Below, piece by piece: positions 46,301-55,207 of a stretch of DNA of 64,000 nucleotides (its first letter is position 1; each line of letters begins with the position of its first letter). The notes under the pieces are model-generated. The model saw only the letters and a list, made by a program, of their open reading frames with translations. It made no database searches and was not told where the DNA came from. Origin of the DNA: Psococerastis gibbosa (lineage: Eukaryota > Arthropoda > Insecta > Psocodea > Psocidae); assembly GCA_963971405.1 (NCBI GenBank), contig OZ020492.1:1054001-1118000 (forward strand), written 5' to 3'. The position numbers and the translations under genes are program-made.

Positions 46301-47275
46301 AAAAAAAAAAAGGGGGAGATGTGGTATTATAGTATGGGTGTGGCTTGTAGAGTGGATGAACTGAAAGTAGGTTAGTGCTGAATGGTTATAAGGAAGTACC
46401 TTGCGTGGTACAGAGGAGAGTGTTGGAGGAGAGTGTTGAGGACTGTTAGGATAGTAGTGGGAGTGTGTGAACAATACATAGAGATGGAAACATAATATCG
46501 AGTGCTTAATTACGACGAACCTTACTTCAGCCAGTTGCCACGGTTAGGGTAAAGGTTTATGCTAAGCTTATGTAAATTGTAAAGGTTTCTACTAATCAGA
46601 CATGTCAGGCCTAAATAATGGTAATCAATCACATGTATTTCGTGCCGTTGCCAGTTGCCACGGTTAGGGTAAAGGTTTATGCTAAGGTTATGTAAATTGA
46701 AAAGGTTTCTACAAATCAGACATGTCAGGCCTAAATAATGGTAATCAATCAAATGTATTTCGTGCCGTTGCCAGTTGCCACGGTTAGGGTAAAGGTTTAT
46801 GCTAAGGTTATGTAAATTGTACAAGTTTCTACTAATCAGACATGTCAGGCCTAAGCCTAAATAATAGTGATCAATCAAATGTATTTCGTGCCTTTGCCAC
46901 GGTTAGGGTAAAGGTTTATCCTAACGTTGTGATGTAAAGGTTTCTACAAATCAGATATAAATAATAGTAATCAATCAATTTCCTGCCGCTTACCTTCGTT
47001 GGGACAATTTTTAGCGGCGCTTTTCCATCCACAGTTGAACCACTAATGTACGAAACATGCTGTTTGTTTTTCGGTTCTACAGCGTACAAGAAGAATCCAA
47101 TAGGGGTTTTTCCATTATTCTGTAAGGTTATCTTTGATGTGACTTTTACCACTTGGCTTGTAATATCTATTGACCGGTCCGCGTCTACAATTGAGACATC
47201 TTTATTGATATTGTCGGCGGCCAAACTAACTCTCACTAGCACAAGTAAAACGCAGCCAGTGATGCTAAGAACCAT
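34071..47275 (-). CDS. RPN1: Ribophorin I, oligosaccharyltransferase subunit 1 (five exons)
   Basis: Exons 47275-46994, 39270-38823, 37018-36823, 35378-35189 and 34346-34071 join in phase to 463 codons plus TAA, all with GT/AG borders. The product is a subunit of the endoplasmic-reticulum oligosaccharyltransferase, which N-glycosylates nascent proteins beside the translocon. A signal peptide ([19 protein letters not shown]) starts it; conserved ribophorin motifs follow: [64 protein letters not shown] and [20 protein letters not shown]. One membrane helix ([20 protein letters not shown]) sits near the end with a basic tail. Vertebrate RPN1 is about 140 residues longer in the cytosol; that extension is absent here. 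No frameshift or stop is seen. Intron 1 (7.7 kb) is full of mobile elements. Confidence 0.96.
35030..35115 (-). repeat. tRNA-like SINE fragment in RPN1 intron 4
   Basis: On the - strand TGTGCAGTGTTTAGCATAC (A-box-like) is followed about 30 bp later by GGGTTCGAATTC (B-box-like). No tail is visible. Confidence 0.45.
35189..35378 (-). CDS. RPN1: RPN1 exon 4
   Basis: 190 bp, acceptor TTAACAG, donor GTATAC, phase 2-0. Encodes [19 protein letters not shown] and continues to [12 protein letters not shown]. Confidence 0.93.
36823..37018 (-). CDS. RPN1: RPN1 exon 3
   Basis: 196 bp, acceptor GATTGCAG, donor GTTTGT, phase 1-2. Encodes [36 protein letters not shown]. Confidence 0.93.
38823..39270 (-). 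CDS. RPN1: RPN1 exon 2
   Basis: 448 bp, acceptor TTGTTTCAG, donor GTATGG, phase 0-1. Encodes VQGRDSPFW to SLEHKG, including the most conserved ribophorin segment ([20 protein letters not shown]) with an N-x-S glycosylation site. Confidence 0.95.
40079..40407. mobile_element. Long-inverted-repeat MITE in RPN1 intron 1
   Basis: Arms of about 145 bp (40079-40223 and about 40265-40407) end in AGGAAATTGGCAGCCCGAAA and its inverse, around an AT-rich loop of about 45 bp. Same family as 25015-25262 and the array at 50915. No clear target duplication. Confidence 0.78.
40733..40826. repeat. 120-bp minisatellite unit, left of the Copia insertion
   Basis: One unit (GCCACGGTTAGGGTAAAGG.. to ..AATCAATCAAATGTATTTC) cut at ATTTC by the Copia element; the array resumes at 45101 and 46530. 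Confidence 0.8.
40827..41013 (+). repeat. Copia 5' LTR (187 bp)
   Basis: Begins TGTTGAAAC and ends AAAACATCA. A handful of differences from the 3' LTR show that the insertion is not recent. Confidence 0.93.
41014..41028 (+). promoter_or_regulatory. Copia primer-binding site
   Basis: GGTTATGGGCCCAG abuts the 5' LTR; it corresponds to the half-tRNA initiator-Met primer of Copia elements. Confidence 0.75.
41047..41220 (+). pseudogene. Copia Gag, amino-terminal piece
   Basis: 58 codons from ATG at 41047 with the Copia Gag start ([18 protein letters not shown]). It runs into TAA at 41218 because of a frameshift just before; the Gag continues in another frame ([20 protein letters not shown]). Confidence 0.82.
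41221..41948 (+). pseudogene. Copia Gag, main part with zinc knuckle
   Basis: Carries the UBN2-type Gag domain ([38 protein letters not shown]), an RG-rich basic stretch ([12 protein letters not shown]) and one zinc knuckle [14 protein letters not shown]. After it the protease site, DSGAT in active relatives, reads DKSKNN, so the protease is dead. It ends in TGA at 41946. Confidence 0.88.
41949..43161 (+). pseudogene. Copia protease end and integrase, several stops
   Basis: After the TGA the same frame continues ([13 protein letters not shown]), then [14 protein letters not shown] (HHCC zinc site), a TGA at 42399, TAG near 42510, and the integrase core with its D-D-E residues in [15 protein letters not shown] and [13 protein letters not shown]. 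At about 42985 a frameshift moves the carboxy part ([16 protein letters not shown]) to another frame, which ends TAA at 43159. Confidence 0.88.
43334..44839 (+). CDS. Copia reverse transcriptase and RNase H, intact frame
   Basis: 501 codons without interruption. RVT_2-type polymerase: [55 protein letters not shown] and the catalytic [10 protein letters not shown] near residue 195. RNase [38 protein letters not shown] and [11 protein letters not shown] near the end. It copies element RNA to DNA. The start at 43334 is inside the polyprotein, not a true initiation site. It is intact while gag and integrase are broken, which may be chance. Confidence 0.95.
   Translation: MNAPTNVKEAMESKEANQWKNAMNSEMKEMEKKKVWDAVKRPVNCHVVGSRWVYAVKRGESIVFKARLVAQGFKSKLRMSYEETFSPVMHRKTLRMLFALAVMRGWTAEHIDVKCAYLNSPINVEIFMEQPEGYQTDKNFVLKLNKSIYGLPNASKDWNLHVTQILKGLNFKKLQCEPCVYKGNDVIVGVYVDDMIVIGVQASIQKFKEKIRNILDVKELGKVSEILNIDVNFENGEPTMSQCSYIEEILEKFSMSESKPKYTILPIDNVDDDSSNVVCFNKEIYQSAIGSLLYLSSNTRPDISFAVNLLSTKCIDPKVSDWSNVKHLLRYLKATKHYKLHFRKDDDLLKVYCDSDWGGDKETRRLVSGMIITIAGGACSWSSKRQSLIARSTMEAEYISMSETSREVQWLSFFLKELDVNFDNPVLVNCDNTAAIKLTVSDRVTERSKHLDIILHKCKELVNNRLISFKYASSSENCADLFTKVLSREKTVLFCKMFNVY
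44903..44913 (+). promoter_or_regulatory. Copia polypurine tract
   Basis: AAAAGGGGGAG immediately before the 3' LTR; primes plus-strand DNA. Confidence 0.8.
44914..45100 (+). repeat. Copia 3' LTR (187 bp)
   Basis: TGTTGAAAC..AAAACATCA, same length as the 5' LTR, then the ATTTC target duplication. Confidence 0.93.
45101..45235. repeat. 120-bp minisatellite unit between Copia and the Gypsy-type element
   Basis: Continuation of the array split by the Copia element; ends ATGCCG where the next LTR element starts. Confidence 0.8.
45242..45448 (+). repeat. Gypsy-type element 5' LTR
   Basis: 207 bp, TGTGGTATAG to TTACGTCA. Confidence 0.88.
45449..45466 (+). promoter_or_regulatory. Primer-binding site of the Gypsy-type element
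   Basis: TGGCGACCGTGACAGG directly after the LTR; begins with TGG, the complement of a tRNA 3' CCA. The tRNA is probably an Arg type, but this was not verified. Confidence 0.6.
46042..46254 (+). pseudogene. Gypsy integrase carboxy-terminal fragment
   Basis: [31 protein letters not shown] is the usual C-terminal chromatin-proximal part of Gypsy integrases (GPYxVxxV..). Nothing of the catalytic core remains. Confidence 0.7.
46320..46529 (+). repeat. Gypsy-type element 3' LTR
   Basis: 210 bp, TGTGGTATTATAG to TTACTTCA, preceded by a long A-run and AGGGGGAGA. Confidence 0.88.
46530..46985. repeat. 120-bp minisatellite, about four units next to RPN1 exon 1
   Basis: The period is 120 bp (the junction CGTGCCGTTG recurs at 46641 and 46761), with the core GCCACGGTTAGGGTAAAGG. 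The last unit is shortened and ends 8 bp before the exon 1 splice donor. Confidence 0.88.
46994..47275 (-). CDS. RPN1: RPN1 exon 1 (start codon, signal peptide)
   Basis: 94 codons from ATG at 47275, ending phase 0 before GTAAGC. Encodes the signal peptide and the first lumenal strand region ([20 protein letters not shown]). An upstream 42-bp inverted repeat begins 166 bp before the start codon. Confidence 0.93.
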
Positions 47276-47440
47276 GATTTACATGCACCGACCCTAAATC
47301 GGTAATTTAATTAAACAATTATTTTATTAAGAAATACCGACGGCAAATTGTTAATAAAAAATAATTTGTATTTTATTATTTCCAAAATGGTATGCTCATT
47401 GCCAACGTTACGAACTTAATTTCCAAAGCGCCAACAAAGG

Positions 47441-47645
47441 AAAACTTAAATGCTGGACTGCATCCTTGTTACTGCGCATGTGTCAGGACTTGGTTGAATT
47501 GGCTCTACCCCTCCAACGAGTAATAAGTTCCAGAATTTTAAAATATAGCCTAAATGTAAAACCTCCAGCACTCATTTTTTATCAATAGCTTTTCATGTTC
47601 TGGCACATGCGCAGTAACAAGGATGCAGTCCAGCATTTAAGTTTT
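47441..47645. mobile_element. Small MITE with perfect 42-bp inverted repeats upstream of RPN1
   Basis: 47441-47482 and 47604-47645 are exact inverse complements of 42 bp. Each contains TTACTGCGCATGTG, close to the palindromic NRF1-type site TGCGCA. The element ends about 166 bp from the RPN1 start codon, so it may lie in the promoter. Confidence 0.8.
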
Positions 47646-48384
47646 CGATAATCGATTCGATTCGGGCTGCCACTTTCCGAATAATTATCTGAATTCCGGA
47701 TAAAACTAACGTGTTCCGGATAATTTTCCGTAAACAATTTTTTCCGGATAATTTCCGTATATTGAATATTTTAGTTTTTTCCAATTTTTATTATTTCCGT
47801 CTCTCCTTACATTTTGAAGAATTTAAGATGGGTGTTTTAAAACTCAGGAATTCCTCAGGCGCGGTTTCCACCATGGAGCTAATAAAACTATGGAATCACC
47901 ATGTCGTATTTCGGCTGTGCTGGAGGACTGAAGCCACGACCACGCCCCCTCATAAGTGCATTTTGGCGGGAAATTCAAATTTAATAGTTTTATTATATGT
48001 TTTCTTTATAGTTTTCTTTGTTGTTTCATATATAATTATATTTATTATTTACATTTATTATATATATTGTTTAAAATTTAAATTCAAAGTACTGAAAGAT
48101 CTGCATTAAATTTTTTTTTTTTATCTAAAAGTAGGGAAAACTTTGCTAAAAATATTGTTTAAAATGTAAATTAAAAGTACTCCAAGTTCTGCATAAAAAT
48201 ATTGCTGGTTAGCTGGCATGATTTTCCGTTCTAAACAATCTTTAAATAATCAAATAAAAAATAAAATGTTAACATGGTATCAAATGGCAAAAGGCTCAAT
48301 CTGGTCCAATACTACGGAAATAGCCGAAGTCAGGCGGCTTCAACCCGAATGTTTACGATGAGTCTATAGTTTTACTATGTCTAT
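47646..48384. other. No gene recognised
   Basis: AT-rich; a few TTCCGGATAA repeats at 47675-47755. No coding motif. Confidence 0.45.
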
Positions 48385-49098
48385 GGTTTCCACCGACCGG
48401 CTAGGGCTATTTACAAAAACGGTGACGTGGTAGCAGACATTCAAGACATTGGTGGAGTTTCCACCGATCTCGCTTTGCAGAATGCAAATGACATTGACGG
48501 AAATGTTTGTTTTTCTTTTTATAGAAATCTATTAAAATGTTTGTAATTAATTATTACATCCCATGACGCCATTTTTTAATTTTAGTTTTTTGTCTGTGAT
48601 TTTACTCTATGATCATTGATCAATTTTGACTATTTTCAATTGAAGCGTATGCGCCAAATTTTTGAAATTTGTTTGCATTTGTTTCTTGAAATTGTATTTG
48701 TTTTCTTCGTCGCCTTATTATTTAAACCTTATTATAACTTTTATACAGAAATGCTTTCTTTTTAGAGAAATCAATTAAAATAGTTGTACTTGTCATATCC
48801 CATGACGCCATTTTTTAATTTTAGATTGTTTGTTTCATTGTTTGTGATTTTACTCTATGATCAATTGATCATTGATCAATTTTAACAATGGCATAGAGTA
48901 AAATTGAAATGACCTTCAATTTCATAATTTTCATTGACGATGTACGTATGTGGAATACCCGCCATAGAGTAAAACAAACATTTCCGTCAATGCCACTTGC
49001 ATTCTGCAATGCGAGATCGGTGGAAACGCCACCTAAGTCTTGAATATCTGCTACCACGTCACCGTTTTTGTAAATAGCCCTAGCCGGTCGGTGGAAAC
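48385..49098. mobile_element. Foldback element with arms of about 128 bp
   Basis: 48385-48513 and 48971-49098 are inverted copies with few differences (both read TTTCCACCGACCGGCTAGGGC outward). The loop holds a direct repeat around CCCATGACGCCATTTTTTAA (48556 and 48793). One arm encodes an open stretch by chance; no protein family is recognised. Confidence 0.75.
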
Positions 49099-50498
49099 TG
49101 CTCCTCATGAGACATTCCCGAAATTCTAAGAAAGTCCAAATGTTGTCTCTATCAGCGTTATACTTAACTTATGGGATGGCGCTTGATCAACCCTTTCCTG
49201 TATCACGTGACAACAGTTCCCGCGTCCGGTGTTATTTTAAATAATGAAAATTGGAAAAACCCTAAATTATACTTATGCAGCGAAGAAAGTGCCTTCTTAA
49301 TTTTATAAATTAATGGACTAATGTGAAATAAAGCATTTAGCCATATATCTAGTTGGTTCTGACTATTTATATTTAAAATATTCGAACTTTTACCTTTTCG
49401 ATGTTTTGCGAACTGGATAGTCTTACAAATTTCAGAAGGAAGCTTACCCACTATAAATGAAAACTTCATAAATTTTGAAAAAATTTCAGCCTTATGAAAC
49501 GATGAGTTCCATTATAGGACTATTCTGCTCGACTACTTCTAGATCTATATTTTTGCTGGTTGAAATGCCCTGAAAACATCCCACTAATAACGCAGACATT
49601 GAATGAATGAATTGTATATATTTCCAATCTTTACAAAAACCATATACAGTAGTGAAAAAAACAGTTTTACTATTTGACCCAAGCCTTCCTTTTTTTTCAG
49701 TAATAAAAATAATTAGGCAAGTTACGAACATGTATACAGTGTCACACAGGCTAACTTTACTAGAGACCAGTCTCGACTGTCTAGACTCGTATCTGTACTT
49801 GGTTAAGTCATGCTTTCGCCTTTTCCATTGCGTTAATTGTAAGCTTGTCTCAGCTTGTCCGTTATCGTTTGTAGCCGGTGTAGGTTGACATCGAGAACGT
49901 ATACCAGTTTGCCAATGGCCAAAAATTCATTCGGAAACAATACAAAAAATGTCCGAAATCCATAGGGCTGTTAGCATTGGACAAGGGACGTATGGGCTAC
50001 TGTAAGTAGGCCAAGGTCCATAAAAAGTCCTTCAAAGATAGTACAATTACATTAAAGAATGTGTAAAACATTGAAATGAAACCGACTATACCAGCTCATT
50101 TATTGGGACGATAGCCTATGCGGCAGATCGTACCCCTAATAGGCCTATATTTTTAAGTCGTGGTAATACAGTGGTCATTTGCTCACTTCATCAAATGGTC
50201 GTATTTCATGATGTGTGAAAATTAGTTTGATCATTTAATCGTCAAAATTTCAAGATTTTGTCACATAAATTTGGCCAGATGGTAAATCCAAGTTGAAGAA
50301 GACTACTTCATACGCAATATCATAAGGTATTTTTTACATTTTCGCGCTGCCATTTCAACATTATGCATTACAATGACCGAATTTTTAGTTCATTATATAA
50401 ATATACTTGTAATCTTTGTGCCCCAGGTAAAATTCTTACCATTACCAACACCGAAAATTAGATACCCTATAGATATTGTGTGAATTAGTCCCCTACAG
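49099..50498. other. No gene; one MITE half-arm
   Basis: Nothing coding. At 50280-50340 CAAGTTGAAGAAGACTACTTCATACGCAATATCATAAGGTA matches the arm of the MITE at 40079-40407. Confidence 0.45.
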
Positions 50499-50662
50499 TT
50501 AAGTCGACTTCGATGGCCAGGTGGTAACGTGCTTGCACTTGTGCGAGTCTTTACACGCCATGCGATCGCAGCCGTTTCGTAACACGGGTACTAACCTAAA
50601 GAGGTCAATCAATCGGATACATTCATTAAATTGTTCGTATGCGATTAACCTCATATAAAAAA
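50499..50662 (+). repeat. tRNA-related SINE (second family)
   Basis: Starts with CGACTTCGATGGCCAGGTGGTAACGTG, where TGGCCAGGTGG (50513-50523) fits an A-box. The B-box is degenerate. The tail GAGGTCAATC..GCGATTAACC ends in an A-rich stretch. Parts of the same SINE flank the BEL remnant. Confidence 0.6.
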
Positions 50663-50914
50663 GAACAAATCATTATAGTTAAATTAAATTAAAACAGAAA
50701 CTGACTGATTTTTATCTCTGTAGAAGATGCTACGTAGAAATGTGTGCATTTTGAAATGGTGCTCCGCACAATTGAATATTTATTAATTTTTTTATACAAT
50801 TGACTCAGCAAGCATCACCAGCATGCATTATTTTATCGGAAATTTTTACTGTTCGGTTATGTAGATTCCAAAAATTCTAGATAGCTCGAAACTTTAGTCC
50901 CCACTGGTATTTAT

Positions 50915-52152
50915 GAAAGAACTTAGGTACCAAAAATTTCTTATTTCTTATTATATGAAGCATGAAGTAGTCTTTTACAACTTACATGAGCCAAATCATT
51001 AATAACTTGCTTTGATGATTAAATAAAACATAAAAAGTCAATAAAAAAACTAATTTTGGAGTGCTGATTTTCAAGCTAGCATGTCTTCATAAAAAAACTA
51101 AGATTATTTACTTAGGCATTTGCCTGTACAAGCTTCCTCAAATGTCGCGCTGGAAGCGGAATTTGAATTTATTTTGCAATTAATAGGCTACAAAATGCCA
51201 TTTTCCGTTTGAAAAAAAATTGCTGTTACATTTAGTACTACCGTTGCATATTACAATACATGATTAAGAAATACCAAAAATTACAAGAATTACAACTTAA
51301 AAAATAAAAAGTCAATAAAAAGAACAAATTTCGGGGTGCTAATTTTCTAGCTAGCATGTCTTCATAAAAAACTAAGATTATTTGCCTGTACTTCCTTCCT
51401 ACTTCCTCAAATGTCGCGCTGGAATCGGAATTCGAATTTATTTAGCAATTAATGGGCTACAAAATGCCATTTTTCGTTTGAAAAAAAATTGCTGTTACAT
51501 ATGGTATTACAGTTGCATATTGCAACACATGATTAGAAATACCATAAATTACAAGAATTATAACTTAAAAAATAAAGAGTCAATAAAAAGAACAAATTTC
51601 AGGGTGCTAATTTTCTAGCTAGCATGTCTTCATAAAAAACTAAGATTATTTGCTTAGGCATTTGCCGGTACAAACTTCCTCAAATGTCGCGCTGGAATCG
51701 GAATTTGAATTTATTTAGCAATTAATAGGTTACATGCCATTTTTCTTTGAAAAAAATTGCTGTTACATATAGTATTACAGTTGCATGTTACAACACATGA
51801 TTAAAAATACCAAAAATTACAAGAATTAAAACAAATGTCATTTTTCTTTTAAGAAAACATTGCAGTTACATATAGTATTATAGTTGCATATTACAATACA
51901 TGATTAGAAGTACAAAAAATTACAAGAATTAAAAAAAATGACATTTTGCTTTGGAAAAAAAATTGCAGTTACATAGAGTATTACAGTTTCATATATAGCA
52001 GCGGAGCCTTTCTGCCCTTTATGCGACACCCGGGAAGAGATGGACGGAAATCATCTTAAGACGTGCCAGGCTCTTGTCAGTAGCAGAGGTTCACCAGATT
52101 ATGTGTTGTATTGGGCTGCAAGAAAGCTGATGGCGGAAGTCTAGTGCTATGG

Positions 52153-52183
<31 letters not shown>

Positions 52184-52930
52184 GTTTCATATTAAAACAC
52201 ATGATTAGAAATTCCAAAAATTACAAGAATTATAAAAAAAAATGCCATTTTTCTTAATTGCAGTTACATATAGTACTACAGTTGCATATTACAATACATG
52301 ATTAGAAATACCAAAAATTACAAGAATTATAACTTAAAAAAAATGAAAACTCAATAAAATGAACAAACGAGGAGCAAACTTTCAAAACGTCACAAATCCA
52401 TGAAAATTAAAAATTGATTTTATCATCGATTTTCCATCTTGAAGATGAGTTGAATCAGGATTGCTAATCAAAACAAAAACAAAAAAATTTTAACCCAGTC
52501 TATTGAAGGGTTAAAATCTTATATTCCCATTATGATAAAGCCAAAATAATTATGTTTTTCGTGTTTCCTGAACATTTTACGAAAATGGATTTGTGCCGTT
52601 TTGAATGTTTCCTCCTCAAATTTCGGGGTGCTAATTTGCTAGCTAGCACGCCTTCATAAAAAAACTAAGATTATTTACTTGGGCATTTGCCTGTACAAAC
52701 TTCCTCAAATGTCGCGCTGGAAGCGGAATTTGAATTTATTTTGCAATTAATAGGCTACAAAATGCCATTTTTCGTTTGAAAAAAAATTGCTGTTACATAT
52801 AGTACTACAGTTGCATATTACAATACATGATTAAGAAATACCAAAAATTACAAGAATTATAACCTAAAAAAATAAAAACTCAATAAAAAGAACAAATGTC
52901 GGGGTGCTAATTTTCTAGTTAGCATGTCCC
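50915..52930. repeat. Tandem repeat of about 270 bp, derived from a MITE end
   Basis: Units share AATGTCGCGCTGGAAKCGGAAT, repeated at 51141, 51410, 51682 and 52708, and each ends with TTTCGGGGTGCTAATTTTCTAG, the terminus of the MITE family. Partial units with TTGCAGTTACATATAGTATTACAG lie between 51830 and 52370. The first part (50915-51080) is one full MITE arm. Confidence 0.78.
51995..52182 (+). mobile_element. 5'-truncated LINE insertion with poly-A and target duplication
   Basis: 188 bp including an A-run of over 20. It encodes the last residues of a LINE ORF2 with a zinc motif CPLCDTREEMDGNHLKTC and YWAARKLMAEV followed by TAG. AGTTTCATAT is duplicated at 51985-51994 and 52183-52192. It is a dead insertion inside the tandem repeat, from a LINE family not otherwise seen in the window. 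Confidence 0.9.
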
Positions 52931-53145
52931 ATAAACCAATCAGAACCCTTTCAAAAAATACGAGGGATGAAAATGCTTTCTCCTGAAACAATGAAATAAA
53001 AACGTATCAGGGGGAATCATGATCCTTCGTAGCAAGGGACGTATGCATATATATTTCGCAGAGTGGTAAACATGGACTCAACTACGACGTAATGCAAAAA
53101 TAATACGTTTTGACCGTGACCATGAAGCCTCCTATTATTTTTAAT
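52931..53145. other. No gene; flank of the hAT remnant
   Basis: Short AT-rich flank; hAT terminal repeats not recognised. Confidence 0.4.
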
Positions 53146-54312
53146 TTACTTTTTGTTTGGATAAACAGTTTTTTCTCTCAATAGACTTAAAGGAGTTTCA
53201 AATTTATCTACACCGCCTGCTTGTTTTAGGCCATTCTTTGTATGTAGCAGGCTCTTCAGGCTATCGTTTGTCAGACAAGTTCTGTGATCGGTTTTAATTA
53301 CATTGAGGCTGGAAAACACTCTTTCCACAGCTGCGTTTGAAAACGGCAACACCATCAGCAGGCCGATAACAATATCCAAATTAACAAACTATGCCTCCCC
53401 AAGAGAATTTTTCAGGGAAAATACCTTTTGCCAATATTCTTCAGCCATAACAATATCGTTTAACTTTAATTTTTCAAAGTCCAACAAGGAGTGTGCTCGC
53501 CATTCCTTGTCAGCAGCTTTAAGACTGGCAGTAGTGGAGAGCACAGGAAATGCCTTAAAAATATTTAATAGGGATGGCTCTTGGCCAGACCGGGCATACG
53601 AGGGTTCTAAAATCTCGATCAATTTAAATATTGGGTCATTAAAAACAAAGAAAAACCTCTTCTTCAATTGCAGTGAAAGCTCAATATAAAAGTTTAGGCA
53701 AGTCCTCTTAAACATTTCTATATCTGCTTTAGGACACTTTCCTTCACTTACAAGTTCAAGCAAAGATGACTGAGCTTCCACACCCAAATAAATTTTGTCA
53801 ATATAGCATAGATTTGCTGGTTGTTTCGTCATAATTTCAGAAAGAGGGGTATCGCGAACATAAGCAGGCTTCAAGAAGTTGAGACACACAGTTTTGAAAA
53901 GTTTTTCAACTTCCGGCTTTAGTCTATAGAGGAGTGGCGTTTCCCCTTGGAAAAGGATATTAAAATCTGTCAACAACTCTACTACATATGACATGAACTC
54001 CAAATACATCCGGGTGAATACATTGCTTAAAGAAGCTACAATTAATTTGTTGGTTTGGGAGGGGTCGTTGGGAAGAACTTCACATGTAAAATACATTTTA
54101 GGGGGCTTATAAAGAGATAGTACTCTATCGACGCATTGCTTCGTGCTAAGCCACCTTGTATTTGATTTCTTCAAAATCTTCGTTAAATCAGTATCGCAAA
54201 ATTGCTGATACTCCTTCAGAAATTCTGTCCTTGCAGGGCTCCGGTAGAAATGACTCGGCAAGTCTCGTAATAAATCATCAACATTTGATGGAAGTTTCAG
54301 ACATTTTAGGTA
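53146..54312 (-). pseudogene. hAT transposase, carboxy half, with one in-frame stop
   Basis: In - orientation the frame begins near 54312 with CLKLPSNVDDLLRDLPSHFYRSPAR, continues through SNTRWLSTKQCVDRVL (a conserved RW segment) to a TAG at 53389-53391, and resumes in the same frame with the hAT C-terminal dimerisation region LPFSNAAVERVFSSLNVIKTDHR..LKSLLHTK, ending at 53146. The Glu of AAVERVFS is the third acidic catalytic residue of hAT transposases. The amino half (BED-type finger and first catalytic Asp) is missing: at about 54310 the sequence changes abruptly into the exon array. The family likeness is to ZMYM6/SCAND3/ZBED5-type hAT proteins, some of which are domesticated in animals. 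Confidence 0.88.
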
Positions 54313-54325
54313 TAGCTGTACTTAC

Positions 54326-54549
54326 GTCTTTACTGTACCGCTTTAAATTCATAAATCCAGAAGTTGATTGCTTTCCTGACCCTGATGTTCCAGGAACTTG
54401 TGCTTCCTCATCCCTCTTCGCAGATTGGGTTGTTGGCAAATGGACTTCAATGTCCATGTCAAGCTTAGAATTTGACTGCATACTTTTGCAGGCACTTGTG
54501 CTGCTTCTCCGCCACTGTCGTCGGACAAGGCTGGATGCAATCCTAGGTC
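54326..54549 (-). pseudogene. Array exon 1 (leftmost), frameshifted
   Basis: A 10-bp deletion near 54482 shortens this copy to 224 bp and shifts the frame after VPAKV. Its donor GTAAGT lies only about 14 bp from the junction with the hAT transposase. Confidence 0.8.
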
Positions 54550-54750
54550 CTTAAATAAAAATAGTCAGGTAGTTAAGTATCCAATGTAGGGTTTCACTCG
54601 TGACTTCGTGGAAACGAATCATTATGTGTAAAGTATTAAAGTAAAACAAATTTGCACAATTTCCACATAAATATATATATTGATAAAAGTTAAAAAATTA
54701 AAAATCAGTTACAGCTGTTTCGGTGTTACACCCTCATATTATTATCTCTT

Positions 54751-54898
54751 CGCTCTTCGCTGATTGGGTTGTTTGCAAATGGACTTCAATGTCCATGTCA
54801 AGCTCAGAATTTGACTGCATGGATGATGATGCTTTTGAAGGCACTTGTGCTGCTTCTCTGCCACTGTAGGCGGATAGGGCTGAATGCAATTCTAGGGC
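54751..54898 (-). pseudogene. Array exon, partial copy without donor
   Basis: The acceptor side is intact (TTTTAG, ALELHSALSA-type); the donor third is replaced by AT-rich spacer. Confidence 0.75.
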
Positions 54899-55207
54899 CT
54901 AAAATAAAAATAGTAAGGTAATTAAGTGAATTAGCTCTTTTAATTTCTTTTGTATATTTTTTGTTAGCAAGGAATGTGAATCAGATTTAAATGGAAACTA
55001 ATTGCTATAGCATTACTCTTGACGACAAGCTCAGTATTTAGTATATACCTCACAAGTTGTTCAATGCAATTTGCAATCCGCATGTTATTGTTTAATGGCA
55101 AATTTTTCTTTTATTAAGGTTTAATCGGTATTCGGTATTGAATATTGAGGATACTAGTAGGTTAACAGACATTAACGCATTACAAATTTAGGTATAGCTG
55201 TACTTAC

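Larger units (their letters stand above)
45242..46529 (+). mobile_element. Internally deleted Gypsy-type LTR element in RPN1 intron 1
   Basis: LTRs of 207 and 210 bp (about 97% alike by eye, TGTGGTAT..TTACKTCA) flank only 871 bp. A primer-binding site TGGCGACCGTGACAGG follows the 5' LTR and a purine tract AGGGGGAGA precedes the 3' LTR. Only the carboxy end of integrase remains of the coding part. No exact target duplication was found; GCCG and GCCA flank the two sides. Confidence 0.88.

Noticed and set aside
46522-46878. 118-codon repetitive frame ([10 protein letters not shown])
   Set aside because: Translation of the 120-bp minisatellite; 120 is a multiple of three, so it stays open by arithmetic.
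46530-46985. Telomeric repeat suggested by GGTTAGGGTAAAGG
   Set aside because: Only one TTAGGG per 120-bp unit; not a telomeric array.
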